This document shows, piece after piece, positions 10,736 to 23,745 of a DNA stretch of 60,332 nucleotides. The DNA comes from Burkholderiales bacterium. Lineage in GTDB: Bacteria; Pseudomonadota; Gammaproteobacteria; Burkholderiales; Burkholderiaceae_C. How positions within the stretch are numbered: the first letter of the stretch is position 1; each line of letters opens with the position of its first letter. The position numbers were made by a program, and so were the translations under genes. The DNA lies in assembly GCA_947452135.1 (NCBI GenBank), contig CANGBT010000003.1, positions 1 to 60,332 of the forward strand, given 5' to 3'. The notes under the pieces are model-generated. The model was not told the DNA's origin. It saw nothing but the letters and a program-made list of their open reading frames with translations, and searched no databases.

Positions 10736-11185
10736 ATGGCCGGCATCCACATCACCGACATCGAGTCCGCCATCAACTGGTGGCGCGACCGCTCGCCCTC
10801 GCCCGACGGCATCACGGCGTGCTCCGAGGTCCGCGCTCTGGCCGAGGTCTACGCGCTGATGGTCTGCCACCACGAGAGCGAATGCGACGACCGATCCATG
10901 CCGTCCAAGGCGATCACAGCATGGCTGGGCTGGTACGCCACCACGCCCGATGCGCCATGCATCGCGATCTGCTCGACCAGCCAGGGCGACAGCGTGTGCA
11001 AGGGTTGCGGCCGTTTGTTCGACGAGGTTCAGAACTGGCCAGTGATGACCCCGGCCGAAAAGCGCGTGACCTGGCGGCGCATCACCATGGAAGGCACCGC
11101 CTGGCGTTTCAACCGCTACGCCGAGCGGGCACGCGAGGCCATCGGCCAGCCGGTACCGGCAGCGCCGCCGGAGTCGGGTTCTTGA
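10736..11185 (+). CDS. DUF3717-DUF1289 two-domain protein
   Basis: A 149-residue cytoplasmic protein of unknown function. The N-terminal segment GIHITDIESAINWWRDRSPSPDG is the DUF3717 pattern common in Burkholderiales. The C-terminal half, from about residue 80, is a DUF1289 domain with cysteines spaced for metal binding (PCIAICSTSQGDSVCKGCGR) and the following WPVMTPAEKRVTWRRI helix. The ATG at 10736 was chosen because homology begins there; the longer in-frame extension upstream to 10661 is not conserved in character. Its stop overlaps the probable TTG start of the methyltransferase gene (TTGA), so the two are likely co-translated. Confidence 0.8.
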   Translation: MAGIHITDIESAINWWRDRSPSPDGITACSEVRALAEVYALMVCHHESECDDRSMPSKAITAWLGWYATTPDAPCIAICSTSQGDSVCKGCGRLFDEVQNWPVMTPAEKRVTWRRITMEGTAWRFNRYAERAREAIGQPVPAAPPESGS

Positions 11186-11721
11186 CCGCAGCGACGCGTT
11201 TGGAGCCCATCGGCTACGCCACTGCATCGACCTGGCTCGGCCAGGCTCTCGTTGCTCAAAGCGAACTGGGCATCTGTGCCATCTTGCTGGGCGACGACCC
11301 CGAGGTGCTGGTCAGCGACCTGCAGCGCCGCTTCCCGCGTGCGGTTCTCACCGGCGCCAACCCCGCGTGCGCGCAGCACATCGAACCGCTCGTCGGATCA
11401 ATGGACACCGGCGCGAGGCCCACCTCCGTGTCCCTTGATCTGCGCGGCACCGCCTTCCAGCAGCGGGTATGGCGCTGCCTGCTCGGCATTCCTTCGGGCC
11501 GCACCGCGAGCTACACCGACATCGCGCTGCGAGTGGGCTCGCCACGCGCGGTGCGCGCCGTGGCCCAGGCCTGCGGCGCCAACCCGGTGGCGGTGGTCGT
11601 GCCCTGTCACCGTGTTGTCGGCAAAAACGGCTTGCTGACGGGCTACCGCTGGGGTGTGGATCGCAAACGCGCGCTGCTCGAGCGCGAGGCCGCTCAAACG
11701 CACCTCACACCATCGATCTGA
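11182..11721 (+). CDS. ogt: Methylated-DNA--protein-cysteine methyltransferase (Ada C-terminal type)
   Basis: Suicide DNA-repair protein that moves the alkyl group from O6-alkylguanine to its own cysteine. The catalytic motif VVPCHRVVG is at about residues 139-147, with Cys142, preceded by the helix-turn-helix RGTAFQQRVWRCLLGIPSGRTASYTDIA and the arginine-finger region. Sequence detail (LDLRGTAFQQRVW, GYRWGVDRKRALL) is closer to the C-terminal half of Ada than to stand-alone Ogt, yet the Ada N-terminal zinc/AraC part is absent. No ATG is suitably placed; the TTG at 11182 overlaps the upstream stop by four bases and gives 179 residues. The start is therefore less certain than the function. Confidence 0.88.
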   Translation: MTAATRLEPIGYATASTWLGQALVAQSELGICAILLGDDPEVLVSDLQRRFPRAVLTGANPACAQHIEPLVGSMDTGARPTSVSLDLRGTAFQQRVWRCLLGIPSGRTASYTDIALRVGSPRAVRAVAQACGANPVAVVVPCHRVVGKNGLLTGYRWGVDRKRALLEREAAQTHLTPSI

Positions 11722-11737
11722 GCCCGGCGCCTGCAGC

Positions 11738-12667
11738 TCAGCCGAACAGTTCGGCGTAGCTCGCAGAGGCGGTTCCGAATTTGCCCACCACGATGCCGCC
11801 GGCGCGGTTGGCGTGGGGCATCGCCTCGCGGGCATCGAGGCCGGCGGCCAGCAGCACCGCCATGGTCGCAATCACGGTGTCACCTGCGCCCGTCACGTCG
11901 AACACCTCGCGCGTTTGTGCAGGCTGATGCGCGGCACCGCGCTCGTCAAACAGCGTCATGCCATCTTCCGATCGCGTCAGCAACAGCGCTTGCACGCGCA
12001 GCCCGGCACGCAGCGCCTGAGCGCGCTCGGCGAGCTGGGACTCATGGCTCCAAGAGCCCACCACCTGAGCCAGTTCAGCGCGGTTGGGCGTGATCACCGA
12101 GGCCCCGGCGTACCGCTCGTAGTCGGTGCCCTTGGGGTCGACCAGCACCGGTTTGCCAGCCGCACGGGCCGATTCGATCATCCGGGTGATGTGAGTCAAG
12201 CCACCCTTGCCGTAATCCGAGAACAGCACCGCGTCATGCGAGGGCAACTCGTGCTCGAAGGTCTCGAGCATCCTGCTCAGCACTTCGTGATCGGGCTCGT
12301 TTTCAAAGTCGATGCGCAGCAGTTGTTGTGATCGCCCGATCACACGCAACTTGACGATCGTTCGCAGCCGTTCGTCCTCGCCCAGTCGGGCGTCGATGCC
12401 CTGCTGCTCAAGGAGCAGCTTCAGGCGGGCGGCGGGCTCGTCGGTTCCAGCCACAGTGAGCAGCGTCACCTGCGCACCCAGCGTCTTGACGTTGAGTGCC
12501 ACGTTGGCGGCACCGCCCAGACGCTCTTCCTCGCGGGTCACGCGCACCACGGGCACCGGTGCCTCGGGCGAAATGCGATCCACCGCGCCGTGCCAATAGC
12601 GGTCGAGCATCACATCGCCCACCACCAGCACACGGCATTTCGCCAGTTCCTGCGGTGTGGGGATCAC
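11738..12667 (-). CDS. rfaE1: D-glycero-beta-D-manno-heptose-7-phosphate kinase
   Basis: PfkB/ribokinase-family sugar kinase of 309 residues (also called HldA, the kinase half of HldE). It phosphorylates heptose 7-phosphate at C1 in ADP-heptose synthesis for the LPS core. The glycine-rich N-terminal part VLVVGDVMLDRYWHGAVDRISPEAPVPVVRV and the C-terminal PfkB motif DVTGAGDTVIATMAVLLAAG with its catalytic Asp are clear. It is a kinase-only protein: no cytidylyltransferase domain follows, so a separate rfaE2 would be needed elsewhere. It supplies substrate for the heptosyltransferases 5-7 kb upstream but is not in one operon with them. In many Burkholderiales it follows lapB, so local rearrangement is likely. 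Confidence 0.92.
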   Translation of the reverse strand: MIPTPQELAKCRVLVVGDVMLDRYWHGAVDRISPEAPVPVVRVTREEERLGGAANVALNVKTLGAQVTLLTVAGTDEPAARLKLLLEQQGIDARLGEDERLRTIVKLRVIGRSQQLLRIDFENEPDHEVLSRMLETFEHELPSHDAVLFSDYGKGGLTHITRMIESARAAGKPVLVDPKGTDYERYAGASVITPNRAELAQVVGSWSHESQLAERAQALRAGLRVQALLLTRSEDGMTLFDERGAAHQPAQTREVFDVTGAGDTVIATMAVLLAAGLDAREAMPHANRAGGIVVGKFGTASASYAELFG

Positions 12668-12971
12668 AGGTGCGCTTTCGGCGCGCCGGCCAGGCCGGGC
12701 TGTAAGGGGTGAGCGGTCGCGATCGGACTCATGGGGGGCCTTGCTGTGGCGTTTGCGGTGCTCGGGGTTATATCAATCCCGCCGCCCCCCTCTTCAGGGG
12801 GATGCGCACAAGGACCGCATCGGCCGCTGTCTCCCCGCAAGACACGACCATCCCCCCGCCGGGTGCCCCCTCGCTGGGGAGAGCCAAAAACAGCTCGCGT
12901 CTCCAGAATTTCTCCCAGGCCGACAAGCCAACGGCGCGGCCTGAACCTCAACCTCAACACTGGAGAACATC
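12668..12971. other. Intergenic region with C-rich runs
   Basis: About 300 bp between the divergent rfaE1 and comEA-like genes with no convincing gene; short frames on both strands are proline/arginine-rich and lack homology. It contains several runs of 5-6 C (for example 12786-12796 and 12852-12858). Matching purine runs (CAGGGGG, CTGGGGAGAG) could fold into GC-rich stems. It resembles short intergenic repeats scattered in Burkholderiales genomes, but no second copy is present in this window. The ribosome-binding site ACTGGAG lies just before the 12972 ATG. Confidence 0.35.
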
Positions 12972-13328
12972 ATGATTCGCACACTCTTCGTCCTGCTCAT
13001 CGCCGCCTTCGCCCTGAGCGCCCACGCTGCCGTGGACGTCAACAAGGCCTCGCAAGCCGAACTAGAGACCATCAAAGGCATCGGCCCCAGCATGTCCGGG
13101 CGCATGCTCGAAGAACGCAAGAAGGGCTCGTTCAAGGACTGGCCCGACATGGTCGGGCGCGTGAAAGGCATCGGCCAGGGCAACGCGGGCAAGTTCGCCG
13201 CCGATGGCCTGACGGTCAACGGCTCGGGCTTCAAGCCCGAACTGCTCGCGTCCAGCAAAGGTGGCAGCCGGGCGGACAAGAAGCAAACGGCTGACGCCGC
13301 GCACGACATGGCGACATCGAGGAAGTGA
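12972..13328 (+). CDS. ComEA-like helix-hairpin-helix protein, exported
   Basis: Small secreted or periplasmic DNA-binding protein of 118 residues. A signal peptide is evident at 1-19 (MIRTLFVLLIAAFALSAHA, cut after AHA). It is followed by the ComEA-type helix-hairpin-helix region VDVNKASQAELETIKGIGP and a second hairpin GRVKGIGQGNAGKF. Proteins of this type bind double-stranded DNA in the periplasm during uptake, but many short versions have no proven competence role. The C-terminal 40 residues are polar and Lys/Ser-rich. It stands alone and ends at a strong terminator. Confidence 0.85.
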   Translation: MIRTLFVLLIAAFALSAHAAVDVNKASQAELETIKGIGPSMSGRMLEERKKGSFKDWPDMVGRVKGIGQGNAGKFAADGLTVNGSGFKPELLASSKGGSRADKKQTADAAHDMATSRK

Positions 13329-13349
13329 GCCGCCCGACCCCGGGTTCAC

Positions 13350-13374
13350 AGCCCCGCTGCGGCGGGGCTTTTTC
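13350..13374 (+). terminator. Intrinsic terminator after the ComEA-like gene
   Basis: AGCCCCGC-TGCG-GCGGGGCT, an 8-bp perfect stem with a four-base loop, followed by TTTTTCG. It lies 21 bp after the comEA-like stop codon. Confidence 0.9.
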
Positions 13375-13568
13375 GTCTTGCCCGACCAAACCCTTCATCG
13401 ACGGGTTGGCAGCGATGGCGGCAACCGGCCAGCGCCAAGCACCCTAGGGATTAACAGCCCGCGAAGCCAGCAGATCAGCGCCAGAATTTGAGCGTTCTGG
13501 CTGGCCGCCGCAGGCCGCGCCGGATCGGCCTGGCGTTCGGCCCCACCAGCAACTCAAACGGAATCGAC

Positions 13569-14018
13569 ATGACCGAATACGAGTACAGCTCGATGATGAA
13601 TTTTCTGGACAGGCTGGTTCACACCCGAACCGAAGCCAAGGACCTGACCGCGGAGCGGCGCATCAAGCAAGCGCTCGAGCGCCAGCCTTTTTCGGCCTAC
13701 TTCCTGGTCCAGAGGGCCATGACCCTTGAGATGGCTCTCGACGCGGCGCATGCCAGGATCAAGGAGCTCGAAGGTCAGCCTTCGAACCCCGCACCGGCCC
13801 CGGAGTTGTCGCAGTTTCTGGGCGCGGGCGCAGCGGTCTGGGGAACGGGCCTCGACGAGCCCGCTCCACCCAAAGCCCAACCCACACCGTCTGTCAAGCA
13901 AGATGCCCCGAACCTCACCACCGAGGACAAGTCCATCGAGTTCATCGCCAACAACGCACGGGCCATCTGGGTCGGCATCGGCTTGCTGGGCTTGCTGGCG
14001 GTGATCTTCAAACGCTGA
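13569..14018 (+). CDS. DUF2076-like protein with C-terminal membrane anchor
   Basis: A 149-residue protein of unknown function. Residues about 1-70 are charged and helical (NFLDRLVHTRTEAKDLTAERRIKQALERQPFSAYFLVQRAMTLEMAL). They resemble the N-terminal part of DUF2076 periplasmic proteins, in which a Q-P-x-A-x-Y-L segment recurs. A Pro/Ala-rich linker follows, then one hydrophobic helix at the extreme C-terminus (AIWVGIGLLGLLAVIF) ending in KR. That arrangement suggests a tail-anchored protein. The ATG at 13569 was chosen because the preceding in-frame residues (from 13488) are arginine-rich and look non-coding. It probably shares a transcript with the ychJ-like gene 9 bp downstream. Confidence 0.68.
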   Translation: MTEYEYSSMMNFLDRLVHTRTEAKDLTAERRIKQALERQPFSAYFLVQRAMTLEMALDAAHARIKELEGQPSNPAPAPELSQFLGAGAAVWGTGLDEPAPPKAQPTPSVKQDAPNLTTEDKSIEFIANNARAIWVGIGLLGLLAVIFKR

Positions 14019-14027
14019 GGGCCCGCG

Positions 14028-14411
14028 TTGACCACCGCCTGCCCCTGCGGCACCGCCCTGCCCTACGCCGAGTGCTGCGGCCGATTTCACTCGGGTGCGC
14101 TGCACCTGCTTGCGCCCACGGCCGAGGCACTGATGCGCTCGCGCTACAGCGCCTACACGCTGCGACTCGACGACTACCTGCTCGCCACCTGGCACCCGAG
14201 CACCCGCCCGACCACGCCCTTTCACCACGAGAGCGGCCTGCGCTGGCTGGGCTTGCAGGTGCTGCGCCACGACAACATCGACGCCGATCACGCGCAAGTC
14301 GAGTTCGTGGCCCGCAGCAAGCTCGGCGGACGCGCCCATCGCTTGCGCGAACTCAGCCGCTTCGTGCGTGTAGACGGCCGGTGGTTCTACCTGGATGCTC
14401 TGCCCGAGTGA
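14028..14411 (+). CDS. YchJ family SEC-C metal-binding protein
   Basis: A 127-residue member of the YchJ/UPF0225 family. The N-terminal SEC-C zinc motif is [17 protein letters not shown], in which CxC plus CC(H) binds zinc, as at the C-terminus of SecA. The rest has the family sequence [24 protein letters not shown] and a terminal NTF2-like beta region ([16 protein letters not shown]). The function in cells is not established. The start is a TTG at 14028, since no ATG occurs before the CPCG motif and the homology needs it. The gene lies 9 bp after the DUF2076-like gene and 40 bp before the YebC-type gene. Confidence 0.88.
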   Translation: MTTACPCGTALPYAECCGRFHSGALHLLAPTAEALMRSRYSAYTLRLDDYLLATWHPSTRPTTPFHHESGLRWLGLQVLRHDNIDADHAQVEFVARSKLGGRAHRLRELSRFVRVDGRWFYLDALPE

Positions 14412-14451
14412 GAATCCCGCTCGTTGCCGGCAACTCAAAGGATGGACCCAT

Positions 14452-15162
14452 ATGGGCGCGCAGTGGAAAGCAAAGCACAAGGACCTGGCCGCCAACGCCA
14501 AGGGCCGGCTGTTCGGAAAACTGGCCAAGGACATCATGATCGCCGCGCGCCACGGCGCCGACCCGGCAGCAAATTCGCATCTGCGACTGGTCATCGAACA
14601 AGCCCGAAAGGTCTCGATGCCCAAGGAAACCCTCGAGCGCGCGATCAAGAAGGGCGCCGGTCTGACCGGCGAGACAGTCCACTTCGATCACGCCATGTAC
14701 GAAGGCTTCGCGCCGCACCGCGTGCCGGTGATGGTCGAGTGCCTGACCGACAACGTGAACCGCGCCGCCTCGGAAATGCGCGTGCTGTTTCGCAAGGGCC
14801 AGCTCGGCACCTCGGGTTCGGTGTCGTGGGACTATGACCACCTCGGCATGATCGAAGCCGAGCCCGCTGCGGCCGGCGCCGACGCGGAGACCGCGGCCAT
14901 TGAAGCCGGCGCTCAGGACTTCGAGGCGGCCGAGGGCGGCGTCACGATGTTCCTCACCGACCCCACCGATCTCGATCTGGTCAGCCGCGCGCTGCCGGCA
15001 CACGGCTTCACGGTGTTGTCGGCCAAGCTGGGCTACCGCCCCAAGAACCCCGTCGATCCCGCCAGCCTGAGCGCCGAACAGCTCGAAGAGGTGGAAGCCT
15101 TTCTGGCTGCGCTCGATGCAAGCGAGGACGTGCAGCACGTCTACGCCGGCTTGCAAGGCTGA
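14452..15162 (+). CDS. YebC/PmpR family protein (YeeN-type subgroup)
   Basis: A 236-residue YebC-family protein; members act as DNA-binding regulators or as translation factors that relieve ribosome stalling at proline runs. The start at 14452 is supported by AAAGGA 10 bases upstream. Family blocks visible are [54 protein letters not shown] and [13 protein letters not shown]. The N-terminus reads [18 protein letters not shown] instead of the canonical MAGHSKWANIKHRK of the main YebC, which places it in a paralogous branch like YeeN. An acidic insert of about 25 residues ([18 protein letters not shown]) lies in the middle. A canonical yebC probably exists elsewhere. Confidence 0.87.
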   Translation: MGAQWKAKHKDLAANAKGRLFGKLAKDIMIAARHGADPAANSHLRLVIEQARKVSMPKETLERAIKKGAGLTGETVHFDHAMYEGFAPHRVPVMVECLTDNVNRAASEMRVLFRKGQLGTSGSVSWDYDHLGMIEAEPAAAGADAETAAIEAGAQDFEAAEGGVTMFLTDPTDLDLVSRALPAHGFTVLSAKLGYRPKNPVDPASLSAEQLEEVEAFLAALDASEDVQHVYAGLQG

Positions 15163-15231
15163 GCCTTGCCCCATGCCGGCCTTTCAGCCGGCTCCACGCA
15201 GACCGATGACTCCACACACCAGCCCATTGCC

Positions 15232-15480
15232 ATGACCGAATCCGTCCTCAAGCCCCCTCTGCCCGACCACCTGTCCATTGACCCTCGCAGCCCGCATCAC
15301 GTGGCCGCTGTGTTCGAGCAAGACATCGGCATCCGCTTCAACGACAAGGAGCGGTTCGATGTCGAGGAGTACTGCATCAGCGAAGGCTGGATCAAGGTGC
15401 CCGCGGGCAAGGCGGTCGACCGCAAGGGCCGACCCCTGCTGATCAAGCTCAAGGGAACGGTCGAAGCGTTCTACAAGTAG
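15232..15480 (+). CDS. DUF3297 family protein
   Basis: An 82-residue protein matching DUF3297, a small family of unknown function found in proteobacteria. The recognisable core is LPDHLSIDPRSPHH, DIGIRFNDKERFDVEEYCISEGWIKV and AGKAVDRKGRPLLIKLKGTVEAF. The ATG at 15232 begins the conserved part; the open frame extends upstream to 15166 without homology. It is likely cytoplasmic, with no signal peptide or membrane segment. It lies 69 bp after the YebC-type gene. Confidence 0.85.
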   Translation: MTESVLKPPLPDHLSIDPRSPHHVAAVFEQDIGIRFNDKERFDVEEYCISEGWIKVPAGKAVDRKGRPLLIKLKGTVEAFYK

Positions 15481-15492
15481 CCAGCAACAGGC

Positions 15493-16305
15493 TCACAGCG
15501 GCGCAGGTGCGCCGAACACGAACGCGTCCATCGACAGCACGGCGTAGGTCACGCCGCCCTCGATGACCGCGACCGGCCCCATCGGCTGCGCGGCGCCCGC
15601 GGCCACGAGCAGCGGCCAGAAGTGCTCGGCCGTCGGATGGGCACGTCGTGCGTGCGGCGCCAGCGACAGCGCCTGGCGCAGCCGTTCGCCATCGCCGCTC
15701 AACGCAGCGCTGCGTATCCACTGTGAAAACTCCACTGCGTAATCGGCGGCGCGCCCTTGGCCGAAATCGACCTCGGACAGGTTGTGCGTGAGGCTGCCCG
15801 AGCCCACGATCAGCACGCCCTCGTCGGCCAGCGGCGCCAGCGCCTGACCCAGGGCCCAGGCGCCATCTGCGTCCAGCCGTGCCGGCAGTGACACCTGGAA
15901 CACGCTCACATCGGCCTGCGGATACAGGTGCATCAAGGGCACCCAGGCGCCGTGGTCCAGTCCGCGGTGCGCATCGACGTCGGCGGGCCAACCCGCTGAT
16001 TGCAGCAACTCGACAGCGCGCCGTGCCAGCGCCGGATGACCGGCCACCGGGTAGCGGATCGCCTTGAGCGCCGCGCCGAAACCGCCGAAGTCGTGGATCG
16101 TTTCGGGCTGCGCCGAAGTGCCCACGCGCAACACCGGCGTCGTCCAGTGTGGCGACACCACCAGCACTGCCGCCGGTCGTGGCAGCGCCTGACCAAGCGC
16201 CGTGAGCCGCGGCCCGAGCAAGCCGGGTTCAAGCGCGAAGGTCGGTGCGCCGTGGGAGATGAACAGGCTGGGCAAACGCGATGTCATGGTGATGGGCTGC
16301 GTCAA
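15493..16305 (-). CDS. DODA-type extradiol ring-opening dioxygenase (YgiD-like)
   Basis: Class III extradiol dioxygenase-like enzyme of 270 residues, related to 4,5-DOPA dioxygenase and E. coli YgiD. It uses a non-heme metal, bound here by histidines in LFISHGAPTFAL (near the N-terminus), SPHWTTPVLR and GLDHGAWVPL; a further His in the segment SLTHNLSEVDFGQG completes the usual set. The in-vivo substrate is unknown. The ATG at 16305 gives MTQPITMTSRL; an internal ATG six codons later is also possible. It is transcribed in the same direction as the downstream side of the permease-kinase gene (26 bp gap), so both could share a transcript. Confidence 0.87.
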   Translation of the reverse strand: MTQPITMTSRLPSLFISHGAPTFALEPGLLGPRLTALGQALPRPAAVLVVSPHWTTPVLRVGTSAQPETIHDFGGFGAALKAIRYPVAGHPALARRAVELLQSAGWPADVDAHRGLDHGAWVPLMHLYPQADVSVFQVSLPARLDADGAWALGQALAPLADEGVLIVGSGSLTHNLSEVDFGQGRAADYAVEFSQWIRSAALSGDGERLRQALSLAPHARRAHPTAEHFWPLLVAAGAAQPMGPVAVIEGGVTYAVLSMDAFVFGAPAPL

Positions 16306-16330
16306 GGTTCACAGTTCGCCCGCAAGGCGC

Positions 16331-20602
<4,272 letters not shown>

Positions 20603-20695
20603 CGCTTTGGGGCCTCATGACGGGGTTTGCCGGTACGACAGTGTCCACCACGTCACGAAGCGCCCGCCACGGGTATGCCCTTCGGCGCTCAGTTT

Positions 20696-20710
20696 GATGC
20701 GATCCGCATC
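20696..20710. promoter_or_regulatory. 15-bp palindrome upstream of permease-kinase and tRNA-Ala
   Basis: GATGCG-ATC-CGCATC is a perfect inverted repeat with a three-base centre. It sits in the 205-bp gap between the permease-kinase start and the tRNA gene, 94 bp from the former. It could be an operator for the minus-strand gene; no regulator was matched. Confidence 0.3.
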
Positions 20711-20807
20711 GCCGAACGCGCAAAGCACATGCCGCCGGCCGGGGGCAAACGGGCGGCAAATCCCTGAGCACATTCGAGATCCGGTCCGATAAACTGGCTG
20801 CGCGTGT

Positions 20808-20883
<76 letters not shown>

Positions 20884-20893
20884 CCAAGTTTTT

Positions 20894-20911
20894 GTCCCGC
20901 AAGGACTTTTT
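20894..20911 (+). terminator. Possible weak terminator after tRNA-Ala
   Basis: GTCC-CGCAA-GGAC followed by TTTTT, 10 bases after the tRNA CCA. The stem is only 4 bp, so strength is doubtful. Confidence 0.4.
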
Positions 20912-20924
20912 CAAAATCAAAGCG

Positions 20925-20951
20925 TGAACCGCCCCGGTTTTTGAGGAGGCT
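20925..20951 (+). repeat. IS left terminal inverted repeat
   Basis: Begins TGAACCGCCCCGG and ends GGAGGCT; partner of 22099-22125. Confidence 0.9.
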
Positions 20952-20974
20952 CCAACTCTTTAGAAGATGGAGCC

Positions 20975-21216
20975 ATGAACAAGTCAACGAAGTCCTCACC
21001 CGAGGTCCGCGAGCGGGCAGTGCGGATGGTGCAAGAGCACCGCGGGCAATACCCATCGCTGTGGGCCGCGGTCGAATCGATCGCCCCGAAGATCGGCTGT
21101 GTGCCGCAAACGCTGCTGGGCTGTGTCCAGCGCCATGAGATCGACAACGGTGTGCGCGCCGGCGTCACCACCGCCGAGACTCAACGCGTCAAGGAGCTCG
21201 ACCGCCGACTCAAGTC

Positions 21217-21220
<4 letters not shown>
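20975..21220 (+). pseudogene. IS3-family transposase orfA, internally deleted
   Basis: 81 codons beginning [20 protein letters not shown], the helix-turn-helix DNA-binding N-terminus of IS3-family OrfA ([20 protein letters not shown]). After [11 protein letters not shown] the sequence jumps directly to DRRLKS. The leucine-zipper segment usually found there (of the type ENRELRQANEIL...) is missing, so about 20 residues appear deleted in frame. OrfA proteins need this coiled coil to multimerise, so the product is probably inactive. Its stop overlaps the orfB start. Confidence 0.85.
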
Positions 21221-22086
<866 letters not shown>

Positions 22087-22098
22087 TTTAAACCAAAC

Positions 22099-22125
22099 AG
22101 CCTCCATGAATCCCGGGGCGGTTCA
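22099..22125 (-). repeat. IS right terminal inverted repeat
   Basis: Reverse complement begins TGAACCGCCCCGG; matches 20925-20951 at 22 of 27 positions. Confidence 0.9.
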
Positions 22126-22193
22126 GCCACCAACTGGCAGACCCCCTCGTTGGAGTGACCTATCAGTTGAGCAAACACCACGAGGTTTCTCTC

Positions 22194-23558
22194 ATGTTGA
22201 AGACTATCTCCTTGTTAATCGTTGCTGTGCTGTGTCTTGGTTTGGGCGGGTGTGGCGGCGACGGCCAGCCTGCGACCGGCGCTCCGCAATTCGACAACGG
22301 CGTGACTGCCGGCAGATCGTCGCTCTCCATCCCGTATGGCCCTGGGGGCTACGTGACGTCGGCGGACTGGTACTTCCCGCCCCAGGCTGACGGCACGGTC
22401 TCGGCCAAAGGCGTCGTCTGGCTCCAGCGCGGCGACACGGCGGGCTTGGCCGCGCTGGCGGCCCAGATCGCAGGCCAGACCAACAGCATCGTCGTGGTGC
22501 CTGTGATCAGTTCCTTCGAGATTCCGACCCAGCCGGGGCGATATCTCGGCAGCGCGGCGATGCAGCAGGCGGTCGCCGACATGATGCTCGGTGACCGTGT
22601 GGCGCTCGGCACGAGCGCGACCGCCGCCGGCTATCCGGGCGTGCTGCCCAAGCGGATCCTGTTTGCCGGTCAGCTCACGGGAGGCGGTTTCGCCGCCGAG
22701 GTGGCCGCACGCACCGTCGACAACGGCGCCGCCGCAAATCTGCTGGGCGTGGTGATGTTCGACGGCGTGGCCAGCCCGGACCAGTTCCCCGCTTCGCTCG
22801 CCAAGCTCGACTCCCTGGGCATCCCGCTCTACCAGATCGCCTCGCCGCCGCAGGCCGCGAACAATTGGGGCAGCACCACGGAACAGCTCGTGGCCCTCCA
22901 CCCCGACCAGTTCGTCGGCGTTCAGCTCGATGACGGCAGCGCCATGAGCGCCGCGATCACGCTCGCCACTGGCTGGATCGGCGACATCTACGAAGGGCGC
23001 GGGCCCACTGATCCCGTCTACGGCATCTACGGCAATCCCAACGACGGCGTCTATGTCCAAAACAAGCCGATCGTGATGGGCGAGACGGGGGTCACCGTGC
23101 TGCCCGCACCGCCGCCGGTTGACATCGCTCAGTACTTGGGCACGTGGTACGAACAGGGCAGCGTGAAGCAAGACCCATCCGTCGTGCTCGTCAACGTCAA
23201 AGCGGTCTACACGTACCAGCCCGGCGGCAGCATCACGGTGGAGAATTCCGGCAACACCTCCGGACCCAGCGGCCCGGAGTGGAGCATCACCGGGTCAGCG
23301 GTGCCGGTCAACGTGTTCAACACCCGCCTCAACGTGAGCTTCTCCGGCGAGCCCAACCGGAACGAGCCGGGCAACTACTGGATCCTCGACTACGCCCCGG
23401 ACTACAGCTGGGTGATCGTCAGCGACGCAAACGGAACGTCGGGCACCATCCTCACCCGTGAGCGGTTCCCCTCTGAGGCCGCGTACAACGCGCGTGTGGC
23501 ACGGGCGTATCGGTTGGGTGTGCGGGGCACCATCACCCCGACCGCGCAGTACCCCTGA
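22194..23558 (+). CDS. Lipoprotein: degenerate alpha/beta-hydrolase-like domain plus lipocalin domain
   Basis: A 454-residue exported lipoprotein. Residues 1-20 form a lipoprotein signal (MLKTISLLIVAVLCLGLGGC) with Cys20 as the lipidation site. The middle (about 30-290) resembles the alpha/beta-hydrolase part of a two-domain family I know mainly from actinobacteria (SIPYGPGGYVTSADWYFPPQ, LLGVVMFDGVASPDQFP). The expected nucleophile elbow G-x-S-x-G reads GQLTGGG near residue 160, so the catalytic serine seems lost. The C-terminal 145 residues are a lipocalin of the Blc type (YLGTWYEQGSVKQ near residue 313, NYWILDYAPDYSWVIVSD), likely binding lipids or other hydrophobic ligands. The ATG at 22194 has GAGG eight bases upstream. 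It follows the IS directly. Confidence 0.78.
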   Translation: MLKTISLLIVAVLCLGLGGCGGDGQPATGAPQFDNGVTAGRSSLSIPYGPGGYVTSADWYFPPQADGTVSAKGVVWLQRGDTAGLAALAAQIAGQTNSIVVVPVISSFEIPTQPGRYLGSAAMQQAVADMMLGDRVALGTSATAAGYPGVLPKRILFAGQLTGGGFAAEVAARTVDNGAAANLLGVVMFDGVASPDQFPASLAKLDSLGIPLYQIASPPQAANNWGSTTEQLVALHPDQFVGVQLDDGSAMSAAITLATGWIGDIYEGRGPTDPVYGIYGNPNDGVYVQNKPIVMGETGVTVLPAPPPVDIAQYLGTWYEQGSVKQDPSVVLVNVKAVYTYQPGGSITVENSGNTSGPSGPEWSITGSAVPVNVFNTRLNVSFSGEPNRNEPGNYWILDYAPDYSWVIVSDANGTSGTILTRERFPSEAAYNARVARAYRLGVRGTITPTAQYP

Positions 23559-23652
23559 TCTTCCCGCGTCTGCGCGGACTGGCAAAACAGCGCGCTCAGT
23601 TGCGATTGATTTGCCGTAAGCTGCATGCTCGTTGTAGTGCACCTGTGCCGCA

Positions 23653-23704
23653 GCATCCCTTGACGTGGTGGGGGTCGTTGGTTCGAGTCCAATCGCGCCT
23701 ACCA
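23653..23704 (+). pseudogene. tRNA-Val 3' fragment (tRNA remnant)
   Basis: The segment from TTGACGTGGTGGGGGTCG to CCTACCA is the 3' half of a valine tRNA of the GAC type: anticodon loop, variable region, T arm GTTGG-TTCGAGT-CCAAT, 3' acceptor strand CGCGCCT and ACCA. No matching 5' acceptor strand (AGGCGCG) occurs at the required distance. A weak 5'-like piece GCGCGCTCAGTTG lies at about 23590, more than 50 bp too far and lacking the TAG of position 8-10. The piece is therefore a remnant, either of a decayed gene or of an integration event in a tRNA-Val gene. A good terminator follows. Confidence 0.72.
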
Positions 23705-23710
23705 GGTATC

Positions 23711-23745
23711 AGCCCCGGTTCTCATGTGAGAGCCGGGGCTTTTTT
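23711..23745 (+). terminator. Intrinsic terminator after the tRNA-Val fragment
   Basis: AGCCCCGG ... CCGGGGCT with an extended TTCTC/GAGAG inner stem, followed by six T. Six bases after the tRNA fragment's CCA, as expected for an inherited tRNA terminator. Confidence 0.9.
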
